Positions 35,847 to 42,720 of a stretch of 47,396 nucleotides of DNA are shown piece after piece (position 1 is the stretch's first letter; each line of letters begins with the position of its first letter). The stretch is taken from the IMG/VR virus record IMGVR_UViG_3300021364_000039, positions 1 to 47,396 of that record; one strand, 5' to 3'. A program made the translations under genes and the position numbers. Source of the DNA: a virus. The notes under the pieces are model-generated. The model was given only the letters and a program-made list of their open reading frames with translations. It had not been told where the DNA came from and searched no databases.

Positions 35847-36778
35847 TTAGTAATATTAGTCTCCGGCATACAATTACATTCGCATTGAGTACAAACAACA
35901 GGTTGTAACGTAGGATTAAATTTTTTATAAAATGTTTTTTGTCTAAAATTATAATTTTTATCTTTGCCAAATAAATGTTGTCCACATGTTCCACTTAATT
36001 CACCGTTTGGACTAATGTGTATCCAGTCTAGTCCTAAATTACATTTCCATCCTTTGAACTTATTAAGTTTATTTACTAAAATATAATTGTCTGGCACACG
36101 TTTTTTGTCTACATATATTTTAGTTGATTTATATTTGTTATTAATAAAAAACCATAAAGGATTAGCACTACGAGCTTTATGTTTCTTTAAAATAATCTTT
36201 TGTTTTTCTGTATATTCTTTATTGCTTAAAATTTCTGAATATCTAATAGTCCAGCGGTACTTGCTTTTCTTCATTTTTTCAATAGCTAAAATACATTTGT
36301 CCCAATCCAAAGGATCCATCATTACACTAGCACTTACAATAACTTTGTTCTTATACAATAAATCAGCAACATTAATAAACGATTGTAAATTTGCTTGTCT
36401 ATAATGATAGCTTAGGTGTATTTTGTCAAAATATTTGGCAAATTTATTCCATAAGTCTAATTTTTTACTGCCATTGCTAGTCATGCTGATTAAACAGTTG
36501 TAATTGTCCTTAAGATATTTAATATAATCAAGAAGTTTTGGCCAGTGTGTTGGTTCACCTCCTACAAAATGAATGTCAAATTTAGTTTTACCTTGATTTT
36601 TATACCAATTAAGCAGTCTATCTGTATTTTTAATTAATATATCGTAATTAAACCATTTGTGATTACCTTCGTGTGCGCCCTTAAAGCAATACCAGCATTG
36701 ATAATTACAAATATTACCAATACTCATATCTATCATTAACGTATCGTTATTGATATTATTTGTAACTTGCGTAATCAT
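35834..36778 (-). CDS. radical SAM protein with C-terminal cysteine cluster
   Basis: 314 residues, very lysine-rich. C24xxxC28xxC31 ('NICNYQCWYC') and 'IHFVGGEPTHW'. C-terminal signature: 'FKGWKCNLGLDWIHISPNGE', 'GTCGQH', then 'VVCTQCECNC' and 'NITKCLV'. The lead-in 'IDMSIGNICNYQ' and the 'F.GA.EG' after the third Cys make it closest to the gene at 29077. It overlaps the upstream radical SAM gene by 23 bases. Confidence 0.86.
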   Translation of the reverse strand: MITQVTNNINNDTLMIDMSIGNICNYQCWYCFKGAHEGNHKWFNYDILIKNTDRLLNWYKNQGKTKFDIHFVGGEPTHWPKLLDYIKYLKDNYNCLISMTSNGSKKLDLWNKFAKYFDKIHLSYHYRQANLQSFINVADLLYKNKVIVSASVMMDPLDWDKCILAIEKMKKSKYRWTIRYSEILSNKEYTEKQKIILKKHKARSANPLWFFINNKYKSTKIYVDKKRVPDNYILVNKLNKFKGWKCNLGLDWIHISPNGELSGTCGQHLFGKDKNYNFRQKTFYKKFNPTLQPVVCTQCECNCMPETNITKCLV

Positions 36779-38021
36779 CTATCAAACTTTCAAAACTTCT
36801 TTGTCCGCGACTCACATCAAGTCTGCGATTGAACTCTAAAGTTTGCGGCCACTTGTCGCTTAAATCTCTAGCAGTCAAAAAGTTAATATTGTCCTGTATC
36901 TGTTGTAGTGTAATAGGCAGTAATCTTTTGTCTACGCTCATAATAGGGTAGTCAACTACTTGTGCTTTAAGCATCTCTAGTTGCCGTATAATTCTTGTCT
37001 TATATTTGTTTGGTAAGCATTGCGCACTTAATACGTTTGGATAGTTTACTCTATGCGAGTAAAACACAATGCCCATTTTGTTTAAAAAGTAATCAATTAT
37101 ATCAGATAATTGTAAAGCATTTCCTGCTTGTACTGTACATGCTCCTACAACATAATCAACATTAGGAAAACTTTGGAATATTTTTACTGTTTCTTCTACT
37201 TGTGTAAAGTCACCGTTGCCTCTTATATGATCGTATACATCGTGTATACCGTCTATGCTTACATTAACACTTACTTTCCTAAACTTAGGCCAATAGTCGT
37301 GTATTGTCCTTCCGCCTTTTATACCAGTCACTGTGCCGTTTGTAGCATATTTTATCTCTATGTTTTTTCCATACGGTGCTAACATATCCAATATACGATA
37401 ATGTGTAGGGTCCATTAATGGCTCTCCGCCAGCAAACTCTACTCTACGGAAATAAGGTAATAGTTTTTCAATGTTATTCCAAAAATCTACTTTGTCATTA
37501 AATAAATCAATATAAGGAGCTTCAGTAAGTCCTAGTTTTCTTACTGTATCGTATAGATAATTTCCTTCATCCTTATAAAAGTTTTCAACTTCTTTCCAGT
37601 CTTTCCATTGTGTGCTATCTAAAGGATTACACATGCGGCATTTTAAATTACATAAGTTATTAATTTTTATTTCTATTGTAGGAAATTCAAATGGCATACT
37701 CCAATCTGTACGTAACGATTCAAGCGCATCAGGATATAAGTTTATTCGTGCTTCGGGAAAGCTATCACGTATGTGCCTTTGTCTTAAACTCTCGACACCT
37801 TGATCCTCTAAGTTAAAACACGGGGCACAAACGTCTGGTCTCTCATTTGAAAGCACTTGTTTACGTACTTCACGCATTGTACCATTATTCCAAACTTCTT
37901 CCAAAGTACTATCTTGTATCCATCCAATAGGTAAACTACGACAACATACTTTGATAGCACCATCTTCTCTAGTAGCAAGTCCTGTAAACGGATGTAAGCA
38001 AAAAGTTTTACTTGGATGCAT
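36756..38021 (-). CDS. radical SAM protein, N-terminal twitch/SPASM-like type
   Basis: 421 residues from the ATG at 38021. An in-frame ATG at 38063 would add 14 residues, but 38021 puts the auxiliary cysteines at C8, C26 and C27, exactly as in the homologue at 15390, and GGGG lies nine bases upstream. Other features are 'SKTFCLHPFTGLATREDGAI', 'DVCAPCFNLE', the catalytic 'NLCNLKCRMC' near residue 136, 'VEFAGGEPLMDPTHYRIL' and 'KYATNGT'. It is the only twitch-type member on the minus strand and overlaps the QueC-like gene by 14 bases. Confidence 0.86.
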   Translation of the reverse strand: MHPSKTFCLHPFTGLATREDGAIKVCCRSLPIGWIQDSTLEEVWNNGTMREVRKQVLSNERPDVCAPCFNLEDQGVESLRQRHIRDSFPEARINLYPDALESLRTDWSMPFEFPTIEIKINNLCNLKCRMCNPLDSTQWKDWKEVENFYKDEGNYLYDTVRKLGLTEAPYIDLFNDKVDFWNNIEKLLPYFRRVEFAGGEPLMDPTHYRILDMLAPYGKNIEIKYATNGTVTGIKGGRTIHDYWPKFRKVSVNVSIDGIHDVYDHIRGNGDFTQVEETVKIFQSFPNVDYVVGACTVQAGNALQLSDIIDYFLNKMGIVFYSHRVNYPNVLSAQCLPNKYKTRIIRQLEMLKAQVVDYPIMSVDKRLLPITLQQIQDNINFLTARDLSDKWPQTLEFNRRLDVSRGQRSFESLIDDYASYK

Positions 38022-38703
38022 TGATAATACCCCATTCACGTTCTTTACACCAAAAACATTCATTACAGTATGGAACTCTTTGATAGGGTTTGTATGTTGT
38101 ATAGTCTAGCCCTTCAAATTCGCCTTCACAACTACGTGTTATTTCCAATAGTTCGCCAATTTCATTATCAACATATTGCTTGATTATCCAATTTTTGCGT
38201 ACTACACTAAATGGATGACAAACTGTTACACCCATATGTTCTGTTTCAATAGGTAGTCTAGCATATTCTCTATCCTCAGGAGCACCTTCAAACTTTTCAT
38301 CTGGATTTAGGGTAACAGCAGCATACCATGCGTCAAGTTTGTGTAAATGTGCTATGTATTCATTGTGAGCTCGTAGTATAATTCTGTTTCCGGGCTTGTT
38401 TTGCCCATACTCGTCTGTAATATGTGTTGTGTGTGGCTCTTCCATCTCTGGCGGTATAAAGCCTTCTATGTGTTCGATACGATTGTTAAACTTTTCACGG
38501 AACCAACTTACCACATCTCTAGCAATCCAACGTTGCCAAGGGCGTGTTTTCCACATACGCACCTGTGTGGTAAAGTAGATATCAGCATTTGTGTTACTCA
38601 ACACAAAGTAAGCCAGCAAAGCACTGTCAGCACCGCCACTTAGACTAATGCCAATACGTTTCCATTCTTTTTGTAGTGGTATTGTTACGCCATCGATTAC
38701 CAT
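38008..38703 (-). CDS. QueC/ExsB-like N-type ATP pyrophosphatase
   Basis: 231 residues. The PP-loop is 'IGISLSGGADSALLAYFV' (SGGADS at 22-27), and the C-terminus has C192 then C213xxC216xxC219 in 'VPYCNECFWCKEREWG'. This is the zinc motif arrangement of QueC, which converts 7-carboxy- to 7-cyano-7-deazaguanine. General N-type PPases adenylate a carboxylate or carbonyl and add a nitrogen. No QueD, QueE-like or FolE gene is seen here, so deazaguanine synthesis is not established. It may have been recruited to activate a carboxylate in this pathway. A consensus promoter ends five bases before its ATG. Confidence 0.75.
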   Translation of the reverse strand: MVIDGVTIPLQKEWKRIGISLSGGADSALLAYFVLSNTNADIYFTTQVRMWKTRPWQRWIARDVVSWFREKFNNRIEHIEGFIPPEMEEPHTTHITDEYGQNKPGNRIILRAHNEYIAHLHKLDAWYAAVTLNPDEKFEGAPEDREYARLPIETEHMGVTVCHPFSVVRKNWIIKQYVDNEIGELLEITRSCEGEFEGLDYTTYKPYQRVPYCNECFWCKEREWGIINASK

Positions 38704-38708
38704 AATAT

Positions 38709-38736
38709 ATTATAACACAGTTTAGTAATGTGTCAA
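38709..38736 (-). promoter_or_regulatory. sigma-70 promoter TTGACA-16-TATAAT, five bases before ATG
   Basis: Minus strand TTGACA (38736-38731), a 16-base spacer, TATAAT (38714-38709), then ATATT and the ATG at 38703. The predicted start falls on the ATG. The -35 box lies in the last codons of the upstream oxygenase gene. Confidence 0.65.
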
Positions 38737-39528
38737 GTGTCCTATTCCTATGCGTTCTTTGAATTCTTGTGTGAATTTACAATCAATACGCAATCCATAT
38801 TCTTGTTCCATACTATGCTCACCGCCATGCCAGTCTTGGTCGTTGAAAAAACAAGCATGAGAATTTACATAATGCTTGCGTTTGTGCTCTGGATCCCAAA
38901 TATAAAAGCCACGCTTGGTGTTTGGACGTATATGAATAAACTCAATATTGTGATCAGTATAGTCTTTTACTTCTGGATCTAAATCTCTATGCTCAAAGGG
39001 CCTACTACTTGCTTCACTTACAAAAAACATGACTCTACCTACGTGTTCTACAATTGATTGTTCCTTTAGTTGTGCTATCCAATCCATAACGCCTGGAAAG
39101 TAGGCACTTTCGTCTGTTGCGGCTCTTTGTTCCAAACCTCTGTCTTTCATATTGGTGCCTTCTTCTTGTAAAACATAGTAAGTGTATGGATCGTGTGCGC
39201 CCATAGCACTTTTTAAATATCTTACAAATTGATTACGTTCTATATAGTTGGTAAAATCTTTAGGAAATATTTTATCACCTTCAATACGTATCGGATTATT
39301 TGGTTCTAATGCTTGATATTCTTCATAGGCTTTGTATACTGGCTTCCAGTTGCCTATATAGCTCATGTCTTTTAAATCAAATCCTGCTGGCATCCATGTG
39401 CCTTCTTTGGCAAATAGTCGTGCTTGAGCCATACCTCTACATATTTCCGCATTTAATTTTTTAAAACCGTCTATATCTAAAAAAGGATCTAGGTCAATGT
39501 AAGGTAAGTTTTCGAAACCTCGTATCAT
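38722..39528 (-). CDS. 2OG-Fe(II) oxygenase-like protein
   Basis: 268 residues. H180-x-D182 in 'SRPFEHRDLDPEV', a distal His candidate H234 in 'FNDQDWHGGEH' and R247 in 'EYGLRIDCKF' form the expected Fe(II)/2-oxoglutarate set on a double-stranded beta-helix. It is not closely similar to the oxygenases at 32110 and 39555 outside these residues. It heads the leftward operon of QueC-like and radical SAM genes. TATAAGTA lies five bases before its ATG. The hydroxylation target is unknown; the pairing with radical SAM genes suggests a common substrate, an inference only. Confidence 0.7.
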   Translation of the reverse strand: MIRGFENLPYIDLDPFLDIDGFKKLNAEICRGMAQARLFAKEGTWMPAGFDLKDMSYIGNWKPVYKAYEEYQALEPNNPIRIEGDKIFPKDFTNYIERNQFVRYLKSAMGAHDPYTYYVLQEEGTNMKDRGLEQRAATDESAYFPGVMDWIAQLKEQSIVEHVGRVMFFVSEASSRPFEHRDLDPEVKDYTDHNIEFIHIRPNTKRGFYIWDPEHKRKHYVNSHACFFNDQDWHGGEHSMEQEYGLRIDCKFTQEFKERIGIGHLTHY

Positions 39529-39533
39529 ACAAC

Positions 39534-39541
39534 TACTTATA
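39534..39541 (-). promoter_or_regulatory. late promoter-like TATAAGTA five bases before ATG
   Basis: Minus strand TATAAGTA, then GTTGT, then the ATG at 39528. One mismatch to TATAAATA, spaced one base longer than the other cases. It abuts the rightward element at 39543-39550 in a 26-base divergent gap. Confidence 0.4.
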
Positions 39542-39542
39542 T

Positions 39543-39550
39543 ATTAAATA
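39543..39550 (+). promoter_or_regulatory. late promoter-like ATTAAATA four bases before ATG
   Basis: ATTAAATA, then CAGT, then the ATG at 39555. The TAAATA core is exact and the four-base spacing is the same as at 22665, 25171, 32864 and 32886. Confidence 0.45.
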
Positions 39551-39554
39551 CAGT

Positions 39555-40211
39555 ATGATTAGTAACACTGAATACAAAATTAGTCTTGAAGAAGTACAAC
39601 AAGCATTTGAGTTGTGTAAAACAATGGAAGGTAAAACAGTTTTAAATAAACCTACTGGAGATTTCTTTTATGATTCTTGGGAAATACTGCCTGAGTATAA
39701 AGATACTATATTTGAAAAACTATTATTACCTTTAAAAAATACCGGTGAAGCAAGAATTGTTAAACAAGAGTCTGGTACGTGCTATTTTGCCCATAGTGAT
39801 ATTGATAATAGATATCATTTAAACATATCAGGCGACAATGCAGCTCTTATTGATTTACACAATAATCATATGTATCCATTAGAAGCAGATGGCAAATACT
39901 ATTTAATGGATGCTGGTCGCAATCATAGTGCTGCTAATTTTGGACAATACCCAAGATATCAATTAGTTGTACGTTGTTTGTTAAAACGTAGCGATTGGGT
40001 AACAGATCCAGTTGAAATTGTAGCCGGAGGAGAAAATCCACGTTTTGTTTTTGACAAATACATTTCACCATTGTTAAATGAAATTAATTTACGCCAAGCA
40101 ATGAATAATTTTGAAATTACTTCAACAGGTGTCAAATTTTTAACAAATTCTTTTTGGATTAATCATTTAGTTGATGTTATGCCAGATAAATTTTCTTTGC
40201 TTTATCAATAA
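39555..40211 (+). CDS. aspartyl/asparaginyl hydroxylase-like 2OG-Fe(II) oxygenase
   Basis: 218 residues. 'GTCYFAHSDIDNRYHLNIS' gives H80-x-D82, 'DAGRNHSAANFG' gives H124 and 'YQLVVRCLL' gives R140, the spacing of a cupin-like beta-hydroxylase. The catalytic core ends near residue 145 and a helical C-terminal part follows. It is a one-gene unit between the leftward radical SAM operon and the leftward fibre unit, and overlaps the opposing gene by 35 bases. The neighbouring fibre gene makes a structural protein one possible target, without direct evidence. Confidence 0.72.
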   Translation: MISNTEYKISLEEVQQAFELCKTMEGKTVLNKPTGDFFYDSWEILPEYKDTIFEKLLLPLKNTGEARIVKQESGTCYFAHSDIDNRYHLNISGDNAALIDLHNNHMYPLEADGKYYLMDAGRNHSAANFGQYPRYQLVVRCLLKRSDWVTDPVEIVAGGENPRFVFDKYISPLLNEINLRQAMNNFEITSTGVKFLTNSFWINHLVDVMPDKFSLLYQ

Positions 40212-40845
40212 AATCACTAGGATAATCTCCGCTAAAATTATCTAAAACTACGCCTCCATAAAACTTAAACGAAAATGTTTTACTTGGATCTATTCCGTTA
40301 GAATTTAAATATTCAAAAAGTTTTGCTTGTCTATCTTTGCTAATATGATCAAGTACACTTTCTATACTAACTTCTTGTTCTTCATCGCTGTAGCAGAAAA
40401 AATGATTAACAGTTCTTAACTGTCCGTCTATAATAAAAAAACTACTCGGATGTAAACTGTATTTCCAAATGCCTTTATTTCTATAGTCTTGTAATATAGT
40501 AAGCATTTGTTCTTGCCAGTCTGGCAATACTTTGGCAAAGTTACGGTAGTCGCAATCCGCAAGTTGCCAAAAATCATCATCTTCTATATTAAAAATAATT
40601 CTACGTTTTACACTATCTAGTTCTTTAACATCAAGTGTATGTGGTGCTTCTAATGTATACTTGAATTCTCTACGCCATTTTTCGTTTAGAACACTTTGAG
40701 GCAAACATTCGTTTTTGTGATAGGTTTGGTCTACTGTGTAATGAACACTAAACAGATTATTTTGTCTGTCTATCTTGCTTGTATATACAAGATTATTTCT
40801 ACACAGGCCTTTGCCTGGCACTGTGTTGTAATAATATTCAAACAT
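40177..40845 (-). CDS. hypothetical protein downstream of fibre gene (222 aa)
   Basis: 222 residues, beginning within the stop codon of the upstream fibre gene (1-base overlap). The middle contains 'WKYSLHPSSFFIIDGQLRTV' followed by 'NHFF'. This recalls the catalytic loop of aminoglycoside- or lipopolysaccharide-kinase-like folds (H-P-x-N-F...DG.L...D), but the expected catalytic Asp before HP is absent, so activity is doubtful. Earlier text 'RRIIFNIEDDDFWQLADCDY' is unrecognised. Co-transcription with the fibre suggests an assembly or modifying factor for it. Confidence 0.55.
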   Translation of the reverse strand: MFEYYYNTVPGKGLCRNNLVYTSKIDRQNNLFSVHYTVDQTYHKNECLPQSVLNEKWRREFKYTLEAPHTLDVKELDSVKRRIIFNIEDDDFWQLADCDYRNFAKVLPDWQEQMLTILQDYRNKGIWKYSLHPSSFFIIDGQLRTVNHFFCYSDEEQEVSIESVLDHISKDRQAKLFEYLNSNGIDPSKTFSFKFYGGVVLDNFSGDYPSDFIDKAKKIYLA

Positions 40846-42647
40846 TAGCTGTAAAGCGGGATAAATTTAGTTTCGCCGTTAACAGTTGCTTGTAACCAAC
40901 TATCAGGCGTACTAGTGTTGCTTGGTGTTACCCCTGTTTCTCCATGAACTTTAAATTCTTTTAATTCGGTTGAAAGCTGACCGTTTGCGTCAAACTTCAT
41001 ATAATTTGTTCCATATGTCGGCGATTGGGTAACAAACCAAAGTTCTCCCGGGCATCCTCTATGCTCTCCGGCATTTAAATCAAATTCAGCATCATCTGGA
41101 ATGTATCCATACATACCAGCAACAGCAACCATTTTTTCTTCATCGTCAGGATCTTCTGTGCTATCTTCAAAATTTTCATTAATTTTAATAGCACCTACCC
41201 ATGCTACTGCTGGTAGTTTTGTTCCTGCTGAAATTGGGTTTGGATCCAGCCATGATCCGCCAATTGCTTCTAATCTGATACCTTGTTGAAACCAATCAGG
41301 AATATTGTTTGGTTGTTGTTCTCTAAAAAATCTTCCTGTAAATGCTGGATTACTATACGCAGATTGGACATTTACTAATACACCATCTTGGTCTACAACT
41401 ACAGCATCTAAGTCAATAGCAGTTGCTACTACGTTATCACTATACAAAGTTTTTGTTGAAATAACATTTTGTAAAGGATCAAAAACTTCTAAGTTGTTAT
41501 TATCATAGATATAGCCATTAAAAGATGTATTAGATATGTGTCCTAATGTACTATCGTACATCATTAATCCATCAGAATCGTAAATATTACCTCTAAGCGA
41601 TCCAGCAAGATTACCGCTAATATTGTTTGTTACAATACTCTCCATAGTTAATGTTCTTGTGTTAATATTTAAAACTATATCATCGTCTACATCTATAATA
41701 TTACCTTTGAGTGTGGCAGTGATAGGAAAGCTGAATACTCCTGTTGAGGAATTAAATATATCACTTCCGTCTGTATTTTGAATATGTCCAACTAAATTTC
41801 CATGTAGATTAGTTGAATGCAAAATATTATCATATTTGTTGTATATAGAAACACCGTCAGCGTTTTCTATATTACCAACTAATGTACCATAAAACTTTCT
41901 TTCTGAGTTAGATAAAATAACTTCACCGTCGTTACTAACAATATTGCCAACAAGTTTTCCAGTGAGAGTTTGTGTTTCATGATCTAACACAACTTGTCCT
42001 GCTGGATTAGTAATATCTCCATTTAGTTTTCCAAAGAACATTTTTTCTGAATGTTCAATTAGAGTTGATCCGTCACTTGCTAAAATATTTCCTTTAAAGT
42101 ATCCTTGAAATAATCCGCTATCTCTTGAATAACGGGTATTACCATCGTTATCTAACAAATCGGCAAGCACAGTTCTATCATCTGTATCAACTATTGTTAA
42201 GCCACCAGTGCTGTTCAAGTTACCAGTTGATTCAAAAGTTACTGCTCCGTTTCCAGTGCTATCAAAAACTACTTCATTGTTTTCGTTGCGTAATGTACCA
42301 ACAAATCTTCCTGTAAATGTATTAGTGGATTTATCATAGGCTTTTACAGTATCATTATAATATAAATCTGAATGAAGAGGAATGTAAACTCCTGATGTAT
42401 CAATTAATCTGTTATCGTATTGGTCTACAAATTCGCCTTGTAAATTACCTGAAACTTTGCCAGTCAAGTTACCTGTGACATCTCCTGTAACATTGCCAAC
42501 CAAAGTTCTTGTTTCACTATCTAGTAAAACAGTGTTGTCAGAACCGATAACGTTTGCTCTCAAGACTCCTTGCTGACTATCTATAATAATAGAACTGTCG
42601 GATCCTACAATATCAATTCTGTATTGACCGCCTTCGTATAATTCCAT
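40845..42647 (-). CDS. repeat-rich tail fibre-like protein
   Basis: 600 residues. The first two thirds consist of imperfect repeats of about 30 residues built on 'GxLxGxI.(N/S).DG..I.(D/N)S'. Examples are 'GKLVGNIVSNDGEVILSNSE', 'GTLVGNIENADGVSIYNKYD' and 'GHIQNTDGSDIFNSSTG'. An uninterrupted 'GNVTGDVTGNLTGKVSGNLQ' lies near residue 51. Such runs form trimeric beta-helix or collagen-like shafts. The C-terminal 180 residues ('GSWLDPNPISAGTKLPAVAW') form a distinct, non-repetitive tip. It differs from the fibres at 1811-7289 in its N-terminal anchor, and is the only structural gene on this strand. A GATAAATA late element and AGGAGA (five bases before ATG) precede it. Confidence 0.78.
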   Translation of the reverse strand: MELYEGGQYRIDIVGSDSSIIIDSQQGVLRANVIGSDNTVLLDSETRTLVGNVTGDVTGNLTGKVSGNLQGEFVDQYDNRLIDTSGVYIPLHSDLYYNDTVKAYDKSTNTFTGRFVGTLRNENNEVVFDSTGNGAVTFESTGNLNSTGGLTIVDTDDRTVLADLLDNDGNTRYSRDSGLFQGYFKGNILASDGSTLIEHSEKMFFGKLNGDITNPAGQVVLDHETQTLTGKLVGNIVSNDGEVILSNSERKFYGTLVGNIENADGVSIYNKYDNILHSTNLHGNLVGHIQNTDGSDIFNSSTGVFSFPITATLKGNIIDVDDDIVLNINTRTLTMESIVTNNISGNLAGSLRGNIYDSDGLMMYDSTLGHISNTSFNGYIYDNNNLEVFDPLQNVISTKTLYSDNVVATAIDLDAVVVDQDGVLVNVQSAYSNPAFTGRFFREQQPNNIPDWFQQGIRLEAIGGSWLDPNPISAGTKLPAVAWVGAIKINENFEDSTEDPDDEEKMVAVAGMYGYIPDDAEFDLNAGEHRGCPGELWFVTQSPTYGTNYMKFDANGQLSTELKEFKVHGETGVTPSNTSTPDSWLQATVNGETKFIPLYS

Positions 42648-42664
42648 ACTAATCTCCTATACTA

Positions 42665-42672
42665 TATTTATC
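42665..42672 (-). promoter_or_regulatory. T4-type late promoter candidate (GATAAATA)
   Basis: Minus strand GATAAATAT upstream of the fibre gene, 17 bases before its ATG at 42647, with AGGAGA in between. This is the conventional late-promoter spacing with a leader, unlike the accessory genes. Confidence 0.55.
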
Positions 42673-42685
42673 GGTCAGATAGCGA

Positions 42686-42714
42686 TTGACAGATATTTTT
42701 TGATGCTATATAAT
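42686..42714 (+). promoter_or_regulatory. perfect sigma-70 promoter TTGACA-17-TATAAT
   Basis: TTGACA 42686-42691, 17-base spacer, TATAAT 42709-42714, then six bases (AGTAAC) and the ATG at 42721. Both hexamers and the spacer are the bacterial consensus. Transcription should begin at or within a base of the ATG, so no ribosome site can precede it. Confidence 0.8.
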
Positions 42715-42720
42715 AGTAAC

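Noticed and set aside
38008-38703. A 7-deazaguanine (queuosine or DNA-modification) pathway
   Set aside because: Only a QueC-like protein is present. None of the fifteen radical SAM proteins looks like QueE, being longer and having auxiliary cysteines, and no QueD or FolE is seen.
42700-42720. TTG start for the three-module glycosyltransferase-like gene
   Set aside because: It lies between the -35 and -10 boxes of a perfect promoter; the ATG at 42721 is at the predicted transcription start.
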